Below, in pieces: positions 16,379 to 24,885 of a DNA stretch of 46,189 nt (the stretch's first letter is position 1; every line of letters starts with the position of its first letter). A program made the translations under genes and the position numbers. The DNA comes from an uncultured Lachnotalea sp. (lineage in GTDB: Bacteria; Bacillota; Clostridia; Lachnospirales; Lachnospiraceae). A model generated the notes under the pieces. The model was not told the origin of the DNA and did not search any database. It saw nothing but the letters and a program-made list of their open reading frames with translations. Location: NCBI GenBank assembly GCA_947066815.1, contig CAMSZT010000026.1:1-46189 (forward strand). Reading direction: 5' to 3'.

Positions 16379-16407
16379 AGCATACCATGTTTTGGCATGG
16401 TTTGCAA
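16379..16407 (-). promoter_or_regulatory. rpsF operon promoter with a palindrome in its spacer
   Basis: TTGCAA (16402-16407) and TATGCT (16379-16384) on the minus strand are spaced by 17 bases. The spacer is almost wholly the inverted repeat ACCATG...CATGGT, which could be an operator. Confidence 0.55.
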
Positions 16408-16469
16408 GCATTTTTTGACCTGAATCCGGGTTTAGGATCCGGTCTTTCGGTCCTTTTTTCCGACAGGGT

Positions 16470-16643
16470 TCACCGGATCCCCCGGCAGTTTTTCTCCACC
16501 AGCTTCCTGGGCACCATGATCAGATGGCCGCAGCCCAGGCATTTCAGCTTGAAATCCATCCCCACCCGGACCACCTCCCACTCGCTGCTGCCGCAGGGGT
16601 GCGGTTTCTTCAGCTTTACAATGTCGCCGATCTTAAACTCCAT
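16470..16643 (-). CDS. DUF951 domain-containing protein
   Basis: A 57-residue protein of unknown function, widely conserved in Firmicutes. It shows the family pattern F-K-I-G-D-I-V-K-L-K-K-P-H-P-C-G-S-S-E-W-E, then L-K-C-L-G-C-G-H. The three cysteines suggest metal binding. The start at 16643 is chosen because GGGAGGG lies just upstream; the longer frame from 16697 lacks support and overlaps the Sir2 gene. It is probably cotranscribed with the Sir2 and GNAT genes. Confidence 0.88.
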   Translation of the reverse strand: MEFKIGDIVKLKKPHPCGSSEWEVVRVGMDFKLKCLGCGHLIMVPRKLVEKNCRGIR

Positions 16644-16693
16644 AAACCCTCCCTTTCCGTGCACCTGTGCCAGGCAATTGCCTGTCTCTATGT

Positions 16694-17410
16694 TCATAAG
16701 AACATGCCCAGGGTCTCCCCGATGGGCTCCGTGATCACAAGATCCGCCCGTCCGTCCATGGGTGTGGCCCCCTTATTGATCAGCACCAGCTTCTTCCCCC
16801 GGTAATAGTCGATGAGTCCGGCCGCCGGGTACACCGTCAGGGAAGTCCCGCCGATGATCAGCACCTCGGCCGCCGCAATGTAGGATACCGCCTTCTGCAT
16901 GGTGGCGTAATCCAGCCCCTCCTCATAGAGCACCACATCCGGCTTGATGATCCCGCCGCAGTCACAGAGGGGCACGCCCTCCGCGTTCAGGATATATTCC
17001 GCGTCAAAGCCCTTTCCGCACCTGGTGCAGAAATTCCGGTGGACCGAGCCATGGAGCTCCAGCACCTCTTTGCTTCCCGCCATCTGATGGAGCCCGTCGA
17101 TGTTCTGGGTGATCACCGCCCGGAGCTTTCCCTCCGCCTCCAGCTTCGCCAGGGCCAGATGGGCCTTGTTGGGCTTCGCCTCCCTGCAGATCATCTTCTT
17201 TTTATAGAAGCGGTAAAACTCCTTCGTGTTCCTCTGGTAAAAGCTGTGGCTCAAGATCGTCTCCGGCGGATGATCGTATTCCTGGTTGTAGAGGCCGTCC
17301 ACGCTGCGGAAATCCGGGATCCCGCTCTCTGTGGACACCCCCGCGCCCCCGAAAAATACAATATTATCGCTCTGCGTGACCCATTGCCTCAAGGTTTCCG
17401 TGCTCCCCAT
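16694..17410 (-). CDS. cobB: NAD-dependent protein deacylase (sirtuin, Sir2 family)
   Basis: A 238-residue cytoplasmic deacylase that removes acetyl or other acyl groups from lysines, consuming NAD. The NAD pocket G-A-G-V-S-T-E-S-G-I-P-D-F-R and T-Q-N-I-D-G-L-H are present. The catalytic His is in E-L-H-G-S-V. Four zinc Cys appear as C-T-R-C and C-D-C with the spacing typical of the family. The start at 17410 is selected because AGAGGAGGAC precedes it. It directly follows a GNAT acetyltransferase gene on the same strand. Confidence 0.93.
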   Translation of the reverse strand: MGSTETLRQWVTQSDNIVFFGGAGVSTESGIPDFRSVDGLYNQEYDHPPETILSHSFYQRNTKEFYRFYKKKMICREAKPNKAHLALAKLEAEGKLRAVITQNIDGLHQMAGSKEVLELHGSVHRNFCTRCGKGFDAEYILNAEGVPLCDCGGIIKPDVVLYEEGLDYATMQKAVSYIAAAEVLIIGGTSLTVYPAAGLIDYYRGKKLVLINKGATPMDGRADLVITEPIGETLGMFL

Positions 17411-17445
17411 AAATGTCCTCCTCTCGTTCCCCGTAAAATCTGTTT

Positions 17446-18777
17446 TCACACGATCTCATTGATATAACTCCTTCGGCACGCCCGCACCTTCCGGAGCGCG
17501 CCCTCCGGCTCTCTCCCTCCCATCAGGCAGGAAAAAAGCTCCGCCGGGGTGGTGCGGACCATCTCCCGGCCGGAGGGCGCTCCGGCCATTCTGCCGTCCC
17601 CTCCGGCCGGTTCCCGGACAGCCTCCCCGGGCCGGACTTCCGCCGCCCGGAGGATCTCCCCCTGAGGCAGCGAGAGCCGCCTTGCCCTGCTGCCCTCCCG
17701 CGAAAGGCTCCAGAGGTAGAGTCCGCTGTTCTCCTCCAAAAGATCATCCGCAAGCTCCAGGAGGATCTCCGTCTCCTGCTCCGCGGAAAAAAGCTCCAGG
17801 AAGCTCACGGCATCCGCGATCCGCCCCATGATGACCGGCTTTCTCTCTCCCATGGGGAAGGGAGCGCCCGCGGCGGATACCCGCTCCGGCCGCTCCCCAG
17901 GTAGAACGCTTCCAAACCATCTTCCAAGGGCGAGAAGCACCCGCTCCTTCTCCCGCGGCCGGCATAAGATCTCCCGGATCTCCGCAGGATCCGTTCCCCA
18001 GTAAGGAACGGCCGCCAGGATCCGGCCGTCCGCCTCTTTTTCCCCGTCCGGTCCCGGCTCCGTCACCAGGAGCAGGCCGCCGTCCTCGCTGGCGAGCTCT
18101 GCCAAAAGCATCTCGTAATAATGGCGGTCCCGCTTCGTATAGCAGTCAAAAAGCTCCTGCAGGATCTCCTCCGAAAAGGTCACAAGCCCCGGGATGTCCG
18201 CAGAGACCGCGGGCCTTACGGCCGTTTTTTCTCCGCCCGCTTCCCGGTCTGCCTCCCCGGCCGCCCCGCAGGGCGCGAGCGTCCCCGTATTGCTCTCATA
18301 AAAATACCGGAATCCAAAGGGGCGGTAGATGGCCTCGGCGGCAGGCATCAGGAACACGAAGGGCATCCCCTCCTCCCTCATCCGGCCAAGGCTTTCCCGC
18401 AGGATCGCCGCCATCATTCCTTTGTGGCGGTACTCCTCCCCGGTGGCCACCGCCACGATATAGTGGCTTTTTACCGTCCGGACTGACGATGCGCTCCCTC
18501 TTATCCGTATCTCGTAAGGATTGAACTGGGCCATGGAGACCAGCCGCCCCCCGTCGAAGATCCCGAAGCATTCGTTCTCCGGGTATTTCCATCTGCCGTA
18601 ATAGTCCAGGAACCGTTCGGAGTCCTCCGTGAAGATCTCCTCCCAAAGTTCCCTGCACGCTGCTTTTTTTGCTCCTGTCAGGAGGCGCACCTGCCAGGGC
18701 TTCCTCCGCATATCCCGCCGATCCTCCTCTTTCGCTGCCTTCCCGGCCCTCTGCCCCCGTCTGTCATTCCCCGTCAC
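17446..18777 (-). CDS. Eis-like GNAT family N-acetyltransferase
   Basis: A 443-residue protein with the Eis-type arrangement of two GNAT folds followed by a sterol-carrier-like C-terminal domain. The acetyl-CoA loop appears as E-E-Y-R-H-K-G-M-M near residue 115, then Y-R-P-F-G-F-R-Y-F. The C-terminal part shows K-P-V-I-M-G-R-I-A-D-A-V-S-F-L. The substrate is unknown; relatives acetylate amines or aminoglycosides. The start is a GTG at 18777 with GGGAGGGAG five bases upstream. Its stop is 35 bases before the Sir2 start, and the DUF2156 gene ends 20 bases upstream, indicating an operon. Confidence 0.85.
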   Translation of the reverse strand: MTGNDRRGQRAGKAAKEEDRRDMRRKPWQVRLLTGAKKAACRELWEEIFTEDSERFLDYYGRWKYPENECFGIFDGGRLVSMAQFNPYEIRIRGSASSVRTVKSHYIVAVATGEEYRHKGMMAAILRESLGRMREEGMPFVFLMPAAEAIYRPFGFRYFYESNTGTLAPCGAAGEADREAGGEKTAVRPAVSADIPGLVTFSEEILQELFDCYTKRDRHYYEMLLAELASEDGGLLLVTEPGPDGEKEADGRILAAVPYWGTDPAEIREILCRPREKERVLLALGRWFGSVLPGERPERVSAAGAPFPMGERKPVIMGRIADAVSFLELFSAEQETEILLELADDLLEENSGLYLWSLSREGSRARRLSLPQGEILRAAEVRPGEAVREPAGGDGRMAGAPSGREMVRTTPAELFSCLMGGREPEGALRKVRACRRSYINEIV

Positions 18778-18797
18778 AGGTCTCCCTCCCGTCTGTT

Positions 18798-19706
18798 TTA
18801 CCGCTCCCTGATCTGGAACTTCTTTGCGAAGCCGATGGGATTGTAGGACTGCTTCGCCTTCCTAAGTCCCGGAAGCCCCACGTCGTCCTCCCGGTTCACA
18901 AGGCTCACTGTCGGAAACTCGTGGATCAGAAACTGCTGGTTGATGAAAGGATACACGCCCCGGATCTCCGGGTTGGCCTTCTCGATGTGGATCACCGCCA
19001 TGTCCTCCGCGGCATTGTAGCTCCCCATGGTGAAAGCTTCCATCTGCCCGTCCACGTACACGCCGCCCATGCGCACTCCCAAAAGGCTGCACTGGTTTAA
19101 GATCCCGTGGATGCCCTCCACCTCCGGATCCAGGGTCTCCTCCACCTGGGCGCCCTTCATGCTGCGCCACCGGTCCAAAAACCGCCACATGTCGCCCCGG
19201 TCGGTGCAGGCCAGGGTCTTGTACTCATAACGGCCCGCGTACTCCTTCATGAAGGCATTGACATGATTTTTCTTCTTGTGATATTTCTTTCCGGCCAGGG
19301 TCCGGAGCGCCTCCCCGTCATAGAGATAATCCGCCGCGTCCGGCTGCTCCTCCACGTCGAACTCCTCCGGGTCAAGATCCAGGATCTTCACGGCCTCCTC
19401 GTCAGCCAGATAGATCTTGAGCTTCCTCCCCAGCACCTCGTTGAAATATTTCTTCGTGTCAAAGAAATAGTAAGGCAGATCCTCCGCCTTGCACAGCGGC
19501 AGAGCCGCAAAAGGCTCTCCCTTGATCTTCATCTTCCACTCCGCGGCCTTCCCCCCGTCGCAGACACAGTACTCCACATGGTAATAATCCTTCCACAAAA
19601 AGCTGTCCAGGAACACACTGTCGCAGGTTTTATTGGAACGCATGGCAAAGAACCGCGGCAGGATCTCCACGTCCTTCGACTCAATCTTCTTAAATTCCCA
19701 TTTCAT
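18798..19706 (-). CDS. DUF2156 / phosphatidylglycerol lysyltransferase-like domain protein
   Basis: A 302-residue soluble protein made of tandem GNAT-like folds, related to the C-terminal catalytic domain of MprF-type aminoacyl-phosphatidylglycerol synthases. It lacks the membrane domain of MprF. Conserved stretches are Y-H-K-K-K-N-H-V-N-A-F, F-T-M-G-S-Y-N, and the end N-R-E-D-D-V-G-L-P-G-L-R-K-A-K-Q-S-Y. Stand-alone forms are common in Clostridia and their substrate is not known. It heads the run leading into the GNAT and Sir2 genes. Confidence 0.85.
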   Translation of the reverse strand: MKWEFKKIESKDVEILPRFFAMRSNKTCDSVFLDSFLWKDYYHVEYCVCDGGKAAEWKMKIKGEPFAALPLCKAEDLPYYFFDTKKYFNEVLGRKLKIYLADEEAVKILDLDPEEFDVEEQPDAADYLYDGEALRTLAGKKYHKKKNHVNAFMKEYAGRYEYKTLACTDRGDMWRFLDRWRSMKGAQVEETLDPEVEGIHGILNQCSLLGVRMGGVYVDGQMEAFTMGSYNAAEDMAVIHIEKANPEIRGVYPFINQQFLIHEFPTVSLVNREDDVGLPGLRKAKQSYNPIGFAKKFQIRER

Positions 19707-19847
19707 GGCTTTTCTCTCTCTTTCAATCCCTTTTTTCGTGTCACTTCTCTATGAAAAGCTTTTCTGATACTTTTAGCAATTATATTACCCCCGGAAAATT
19801 CTGTCAAGGCGTGGGATCTTTCACACGCCAAAAGCTGCCGGCCGTTC

Positions 19848-19898
19848 AAGACCCCCTCTCCCGCCGGCCGTTCATCGGCCTGCGGAAAAGGGGGTCTT
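19848..19898 (-). terminator. Terminator-like compound hairpin after the trigger-factor-like gene
   Basis: The outer stem AAGACCCCCT / AGGGGGTCTT encloses GC-rich inner hairpins (GGCCG...CGGCC). No long U tract follows, so its termination strength is uncertain. It lies about 70 bases after the lipoprotein stop. Confidence 0.5.
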
Positions 19899-19965
19899 CC
19901 TATTTATATAGCATATTTATATAACCTTGCCGGCCGCCGCCTGTTTTCCGAACGTCCGCCCGGTA

Positions 19966-21159
19966 CTAGTCCTCCTTCGCCGGAACCTCCACGGTGCTCT
20001 CCTCCAGGAAATCCTGCACGGCCTCCTGCCGCAGGATATCCCGGATCATCACCTCGGAATAATTGGCTCTCAGATCCTCCGCCGAGGAGCCGGTCTGGTC
20101 CGCCAGCCGCTTTAGCCCGCTCTCGTACTCCTCGTCCGTCGGCTCCAGCCCCTCGGCTTCCACAACGGCCCGCACCAGAAGCTGCCATCTGGCGCTATGC
20201 TCGGCATAATCCCGGATGTCCGCTTCGAGCTGCTCCTTCGTCGTCCCCATGGTGCTCAGATAGTCGTCCATCGTTATGCCGTACATGGCGATCATGCTCT
20301 CCGCCTGGTACATCTGGCTGTCGTAATTGTACTGGATCAGATCTTCCGCCTCTTTTTTGAAGGTGGCGTTCGCCTCCACCTTCTCCCAGGCCCCGTTGAT
20401 CTTTCCGACTCTGGCTTCCTCAACGCGGCTTTCGGACAGCTCCTGTTTCGTGTAGGCCCGGTATTCGTCCACGGTCTTGTACTCCCCGCCTGTGATCCGC
20501 TCCACAAACGCGTCGTTCAGCTCATTGGGGATCTCGTCCCCCCGGACATAGTTGATCTTCACCGTAAACTCGACGGCTTTCCCGGCAAAATCCGGATTAA
20601 GCTCATAATCATCCGGGAAGCTCAGATCCAGCACCACCGTGTCGCCGATCTTCTTCCCGATCAGCCCGTCCTCAAATCCGGGGATAAACTGGCCGGAGCC
20701 GATGGTCAGGTCAAAACCGCTCCCCGTGCCGCCCTGGAAGACCTCCCCGTCCATCTTCCCCTCAAAATCGATATTGGCCATATCGCCCTCGGCCACGGTC
20801 CCCTCCGTTTTCTCTTCATAGGAAGGCTGCGCCTCCTCCACCTGGGACTTTAACTCCTCCTCCACGTCCTCGTCGGTAACCTCCGTATCCATGGCCGTTA
20901 CTTCAATCCCTTTATACTGCCCGAGTTCCACATATTCGGAGATATCCCCCAGGTCAAAGGCGCTCACGTACTCCGGCATTTCCGGCGTCCCGGCCGGAGC
21001 CGTCTCTTCCTCGCTGCCGCTCTCCGTCTCCGCCGCCGCAGTGGGGATCGGAACGGTCGCCTGTGTCGCTTCCGTCTCCTTTTTCTCCGCTTTGCCGCAG
21101 GCCGCCAGGGAACAGGCCGTCAGCAGGCTTAATATCGTCACCAATCCTTTTTTCATCAT
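19966..21159 (-). CDS. Lipoprotein with trigger-factor-like FKBP and C-terminal chaperone domains
   Basis: A 397-residue exported peptidyl-prolyl isomerase/foldase. The start at 21159 (ATGATG, preceded by AGAAAGGATG) gives a lipoprotein signal peptide with lipobox L18-A-A-C21. An acidic Ser/Thr/Glu linker follows. Then come an FKBP domain (G-D-M-A-N-I-D-F-E-G, G-S-G-Q-F-I-P-G-F-E-D-G-L-I-G) and a long helical region like the trigger-factor C-terminal arms. The ribosome-binding N-terminal domain of cytosolic trigger factor is replaced by the lipid anchor. This suggests a foldase acting on secreted proteins outside the membrane, comparable in place to PrsA. The promoter has an extended -10. Confidence 0.88.
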   Translation of the reverse strand: MMKKGLVTILSLLTACSLAACGKAEKKETEATQATVPIPTAAAETESGSEEETAPAGTPEMPEYVSAFDLGDISEYVELGQYKGIEVTAMDTEVTDEDVEEELKSQVEEAQPSYEEKTEGTVAEGDMANIDFEGKMDGEVFQGGTGSGFDLTIGSGQFIPGFEDGLIGKKIGDTVVLDLSFPDDYELNPDFAGKAVEFTVKINYVRGDEIPNELNDAFVERITGGEYKTVDEYRAYTKQELSESRVEEARVGKINGAWEKVEANATFKKEAEDLIQYNYDSQMYQAESMIAMYGITMDDYLSTMGTTKEQLEADIRDYAEHSARWQLLVRAVVEAEGLEPTDEEYESGLKRLADQTGSSAEDLRANYSEVMIRDILRQEAVQDFLEESTVEVPAKED

Positions 21160-21268
21160 GATCCTGTCTGCATCCTTTCTATAAAAAACGTGTCCCGGCG
21201 TACCGTCTTCCTGACACCTGCCGGGCCTTCTGATGAACCGGCGACCCCAAAAGCCGCCAGACACTTCT

Positions 21269-21297
21269 ATTATAGCATAATCCGAAAAAAATTTCAA
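21269..21297 (-). promoter_or_regulatory. Promoter of the trigger-factor-like lipoprotein gene
   Basis: TTGAAA (21292-21297) and TATAAT (21269-21274) on the minus strand are spaced by 17 bases, with TGC directly before TATAAT (extended -10). Confidence 0.8.
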
Positions 21298-21326
21298 TTT
21301 TTCTGACGCTGTTCCTTAAAAAACAC

Positions 21327-21354
21327 TTGTATTTTCCTGGATTTCTGTTATAAT
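21327..21354 (+). promoter_or_regulatory. Cold-shock gene promoter
   Basis: TTGTAT (21327-21332), a 16-base spacer, then TATAAT (21349-21354). The resulting leader of about 140 bases is long, as is usual for cold-shock mRNAs whose leader structure senses temperature. Confidence 0.7.
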
Positions 21355-21500
21355 GGATATGCATTCACAGATTTAAGTAGTTCGCATATTATTAGAGATT
21401 ATGTTTACTGAATGGTCTGTAATAGTATGTGAATTTTTGTTTTTATATGGCATATCCCATTGCTCGTAACTTTTAAATCTATATAAATGGAGGTACCAGT

Positions 21501-21701
21501 ATGAATAACGGTACGGTAAAATGGTTTAACTCGGAAAAAGGTTATGGTTTCATTACTGCTGAGAGCGGCGAGGATGTATTCGTACATTTTTCTGCGATTA
21601 CAGGCGAAGGTTTCAAGACCCTTGACGAAGGTCAGTCCGTAACCTTTGACATCGTTGAAGGCCCCCGCGGCAAGCAGGCAGCCAACGTTGTCAAGCTGTA
21701 A
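21501..21701 (+). CDS. cspA: Cold-shock protein
   Basis: A 66-residue single OB-fold RNA chaperone. Both RNA-binding motifs are intact: K-G-Y-G-F-I near 14-19 and D-V-F-V-H-F near 25-30. It begins [10 protein letters not shown]. The ribosome site is GGAGG. It is monocistronic, with a long leader and a strong terminator. Confidence 0.97.
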   Translation: MNNGTVKWFNSEKGYGFITAESGEDVFVHFSAITGEGFKTLDEGQSVTFDIVEGPRGKQAANVVKL

Positions 21702-21719
21702 TCTCTATTAAACCAGACG

Positions 21720-21750
21720 CAAAAAAGAGAGCCGGACGGCTCTCTTTTTT
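21720..21750 (+). terminator. Cold-shock gene terminator
   Basis: AAAAAAGAGAGCC and GGCTCTCTTTTTT form a perfect stem with loop GGAC, and the T run follows within the stem. Confidence 0.9.
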
Positions 21751-21776
21751 GTCATATAGGATTCAGATGATTTAAT

Positions 21777-21805
21777 TTTACAATTCTCTGTTTGTCTGCT
21801 ATACT
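21777..21805 (+). promoter_or_regulatory. Adenine deaminase promoter
   Basis: TTTACA (21777-21782), 17 bases, TATACT (21800-21805). The leader is only about 25 bases, too short for a riboswitch. Confidence 0.7.
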
Positions 21806-21837
21806 GTCTGTAAAATCTTTTCTACAGGAGGCATCTT

Positions 21838-23628
21838 ATGATCAATACCTTTTGCAAAAAACCGCTCTGGGAGGTCAGCCGGACCCTGGCGGCCGTGGCC
21901 GGGGGATCTGTCCCCGCCGACACCGTCATCACCGGAGCCAGGCTCGTCAACGTCTGTACCCACGAGATCCAGGAGGACATCTCCGTCGCCGTTTCCTGCG
22001 GCCGCATCGCCCTGGTGGGGGATGCCTCCCACTGCATCGGCCCGGACACTGCCGTGATCGACGCGGGCGGCCGGTACCTGGCGCCGGGCTTTCTGGACGG
22101 CCACATCCATGTGGAGTCCTCCATGATGAGTGCGGGGGAGTATGCCCGTGCCGTCATCCCCCACGGCACCACGGGCATCTACATGGATCCCCACGAGATC
22201 TGCAACGTGCTGGGCCTCCCCGGGGTCAAATGCATGCTGGAGGATGCCGCCAGGACGCCCTTAAAGGCCATGATGACCACCCCCTCCTGCGTTCCGGCCG
22301 TCCCCGGCTTTGAGGACACCGGTTCCTTCATCGGACCCAAGGAGGTGGCAGAGACCATGGGCTGGAAGGAATGCGTCGGCCTCGGGGAAATGATGAACTT
22401 CCCCGGCATCCTGGCCTCTTCCGAACATGCCCACGGCATCACCGGCGCCACCCTGGAGGCAGGAAAGACCGTGACCGGCCATTACTCCATGCCGGAAACC
22501 GGAAAGGGGCTGAACGCCTACGTCGCCTCCGGCGTCCGCTGCTGCCACGAGTCCACCAGGGAGGAGGACGCCCTCGCGAAAATGCGCCTCGGCATGTACG
22601 CCATGTTCCGGGAGGGCTCCGCGTGGCACGACCTTAAAGAAGCCGTAAAGAGCATCACCAAGCACCAGGTGGATTCCCGCTTCGCTGTCCTGATCTCCGA
22701 CGACACCCACCCCCACACCCTGTCCGCCCTGGGGCATCTGGACCACCTGGTCCGCCGGGCCGTGGAGGATGGCGTCGATCCCATTACCGCCATCCAGATG
22801 GTCACCATCAACTGTGCCCAGTGCTTCCAGATGGACCACGAGCTGGGGAGTATCGCGCCCGGAAAATGCGCTGACATGGTCCTTCTCGACAACCTGAAGG
22901 ACCTGCGGGTCACAAAGGTCTGGATCGACGGGGATCTGGTTGCCGAGGACGGGGCCATGAAGACGGAGTTCGCCCCCTATTCCTATCCGGAATGGGCCAC
23001 CCACTCCATGCATGTGGGGGAGGCCATCACCGAGGAGACCTTCTCCATCCCCGCCGGGGGAGACCAGGTGACGGTGCGGGCCATCGAGGTCATCCCCGCC
23101 AAGGTCGGCTCCTTCGAACGGCATGTGACCCTGACCGCCAGGGACGGGAAGCTGGAGTCGGATCCCTCCCAGGATGTCTTAAAGACGGTGGTCTTTGAGC
23201 GGCACCACGAGACCGGGACCAAGGGCTTCGGCTTCGTCAAGGGCTTCGGCATCACCTGCGGCGCCATGGCCTCCACCGTAGCCCACGACGCCCACAATCT
23301 CCTGGTCATCGGCACCAATGACCGGGACATGGCCCTGGCCGCCAACACCCTGATCGCCTGCGGAGGCGGCATGACCGCCGTCCAGAACGGAAAGGTCCTG
23401 GGGACCGTTCCCCTGCCCATCGCCGGCCTCATGAACGACAAGTCCGCCGAGGAGATGAGCCGCCTGGTGGAGGGGCTGGAGGAATCCTGGAAGCAGATCG
23501 GCTGCTCCATGCCCTCCCCCTTCATGACCATGGCCCTGATCCCGCTGGCCTGCCTGCCGGAACTTCGCCTGACCAACCGGGGGCTGGTGGACTGCACCAC
23601 CTTCCGGTTTGTACCGCTGGAGGTGTAG
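21838..23628 (+). CDS. ade: Adenine deaminase
   Basis: A 596-residue amidohydrolase converting adenine to hypoxanthine and ammonia in purine salvage. The metal motif D-G-H-I-H-V-E-S-S is near residues 87-95. Other typical elements are M-D-P-H-E-I, G-L-G-E-M-M-N-F-P-G and I-S-D-D-T-H-P. The C-terminal domain has G-A-M-A-S-T-V-A-H-D-A-H-N. The length is normal. The start at 21838 follows AGGAGG. It is convergent with prs across a shared terminator. Confidence 0.96.
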   Translation: MINTFCKKPLWEVSRTLAAVAGGSVPADTVITGARLVNVCTHEIQEDISVAVSCGRIALVGDASHCIGPDTAVIDAGGRYLAPGFLDGHIHVESSMMSAGEYARAVIPHGTTGIYMDPHEICNVLGLPGVKCMLEDAARTPLKAMMTTPSCVPAVPGFEDTGSFIGPKEVAETMGWKECVGLGEMMNFPGILASSEHAHGITGATLEAGKTVTGHYSMPETGKGLNAYVASGVRCCHESTREEDALAKMRLGMYAMFREGSAWHDLKEAVKSITKHQVDSRFAVLISDDTHPHTLSALGHLDHLVRRAVEDGVDPITAIQMVTINCAQCFQMDHELGSIAPGKCADMVLLDNLKDLRVTKVWIDGDLVAEDGAMKTEFAPYSYPEWATHSMHVGEAITEETFSIPAGGDQVTVRAIEVIPAKVGSFERHVTLTARDGKLESDPSQDVLKTVVFERHHETGTKGFGFVKGFGITCGAMASTVAHDAHNLLVIGTNDRDMALAANTLIACGGGMTAVQNGKVLGTVPLPIAGLMNDKSAEEMSRLVEGLEESWKQIGCSMPSPFMTMALIPLACLPELRLTNRGLVDCTTFRFVPLEV

Positions 23629-23647
23629 GCCGGCGCACCACGACGAA

Positions 23648-23675
23648 AACGGAGAGCTCGTCAGAGCTCTCCGTT
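23648..23675. terminator. Bidirectional terminator between ade and prs
   Basis: AACGGAGAGCTC and GAGCTCTCCGTT form a perfect 12-pair stem with loop GTCA. The prs stop codon is in the loop. Confidence 0.7.
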
Positions 23676-24836
23676 CCTGTATTTTTCGAGAAACCGGTTG
23701 ATCCTCCCGGTCGGGTTCAGCAGCTGGTTCAGCGAAACGTCATGATTCATGTAATCCACCAAAAGGGCGATGTATTTGCTCATATCCACATTGATGTAAT
23801 AGGGCTTGGCCAAAAGTTCCGGCGTCTGATAGATCAGGTTGGTGGTCAGCATCCGGTCAATCAGCCCCTGCTCGTAATACTCGTCGAATTTCTTGAGCCC
23901 CCCGGTAAACAGCCCGAAGCTGGCGCAGACAAACACCTTCCTGGCCTTCCGCCGTTTTAATTCCCTGGCCACGTCCAGCATACTGTCCCCGGAGGAGATC
24001 ATGTCGTCAATGATGATGACGTCCTTCCCCTCCACCGACGCGCCCAGAAATTCATGGGCCACGATGGGATTTTTCCCGTCCACGACCCTGGCGTAATCCC
24101 GCCTTTTGTAGAACATGCCCACGTCCAGCCCCAGCACGTTGGCAAAGTAGATCGCCCTGGCCATCCCCCCCTCGTCGGGACTGATCACCATCATGTGTTC
24201 GCTGTCGACGGACAGACTCCGCTCATGGAGCAGAAGATGCTTGATAAACTGATAGATCGGCTGTACCGTCTCAAATCCTTTTAAGGGAATGGCATTCTGT
24301 ACCCGCTGGTCGTGGGCGTCAAAGGTGATGATGTGGTCCACCCCCATGCGCGTGAGTTCCTGAAGGGCCAGCGCACAGTCCAGAGACTCTCTTCCGTTCC
24401 TCTTGTGCTGCCGGCTCTCATACAGGAAGGGCATGATCACCGTCATTCTCCTCGCCTTCCCGCCCACGGCCGCGATGATCCGTTTCAGGTTCTGGAAATG
24501 GTCGTCGGGCGACATGTGGTTCACCCGCCCGCAGAGGGAATAGGTCAGGCTGTAATTGCAGACGTCCACCAGAAGGAACAGGTCGTCCCCCCGGACCGAT
24601 TTATCGATCACGCCCTTGGCCTCTCCCGTCCCGAACCTGGGTACGTGGCTTTCAATGATATAACTGTCCTTCTCGTACTCGGAAAAGACGACCGACGTCT
24701 TGTGCTCGTTCTGACGCTCCCGCCTCCATTCTACCAGATAGGCGTCCACCTTCCTCCCCAGTTCCTGGCATCCGTCGATGGGGATCAGCCCCAGGGGCCC
24801 GACCGGTATCGTATTAAGCTCGTGCTCTTCCCGCAT
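23661..24836 (-). CDS. prs: Ribose-phosphate pyrophosphokinase (PRPP synthetase, long Clostridia form)
   Basis: A 391-residue enzyme making PRPP from ribose 5-phosphate and ATP for nucleotide synthesis. The PRPP-binding loop D-V-I-I-I-D-D-M-I-S-S-G-D-S-M is present. Other substrate regions are S-R-Q-H-K-R near the flexible loop, T-F-D-A-H-D and S-P-D-E-G-G. It is longer than the classical 315-residue type, as in many Clostridia. The start at 24836 follows GAGAGGAGTGAAGG and is preferred to an upstream ATG. It is the third gene of the dnaD-dnaC-prs run. Confidence 0.92.
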   Translation of the reverse strand: MREEHELNTIPVGPLGLIPIDGCQELGRKVDAYLVEWRRERQNEHKTSVVFSEYEKDSYIIESHVPRFGTGEAKGVIDKSVRGDDLFLLVDVCNYSLTYSLCGRVNHMSPDDHFQNLKRIIAAVGGKARRMTVIMPFLYESRQHKRNGRESLDCALALQELTRMGVDHIITFDAHDQRVQNAIPLKGFETVQPIYQFIKHLLLHERSLSVDSEHMMVISPDEGGMARAIYFANVLGLDVGMFYKRRDYARVVDGKNPIVAHEFLGASVEGKDVIIIDDMISSGDSMLDVARELKRRKARKVFVCASFGLFTGGLKKFDEYYEQGLIDRMLTTNLIYQTPELLAKPYYINVDMSKYIALLVDYMNHDVSLNQLLNPTGRINRFLEKYRNGEL

Positions 24837-24885
24837 TCCTTCACTCCTCTCGCGATCATGCTCTCTCAAAGATTACCTTCTTCTT

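Noticed and set aside
21355-21500. Metabolite riboswitch in the cold-shock leader
   Set aside because: No known aptamer pattern is visible; a long leader is normal for cold-shock mRNAs.
22261-23124. Minus-strand frame of 287 codons inside ade
   Set aside because: Shadow of the adenine deaminase gene; His/Gly-rich with no domain.
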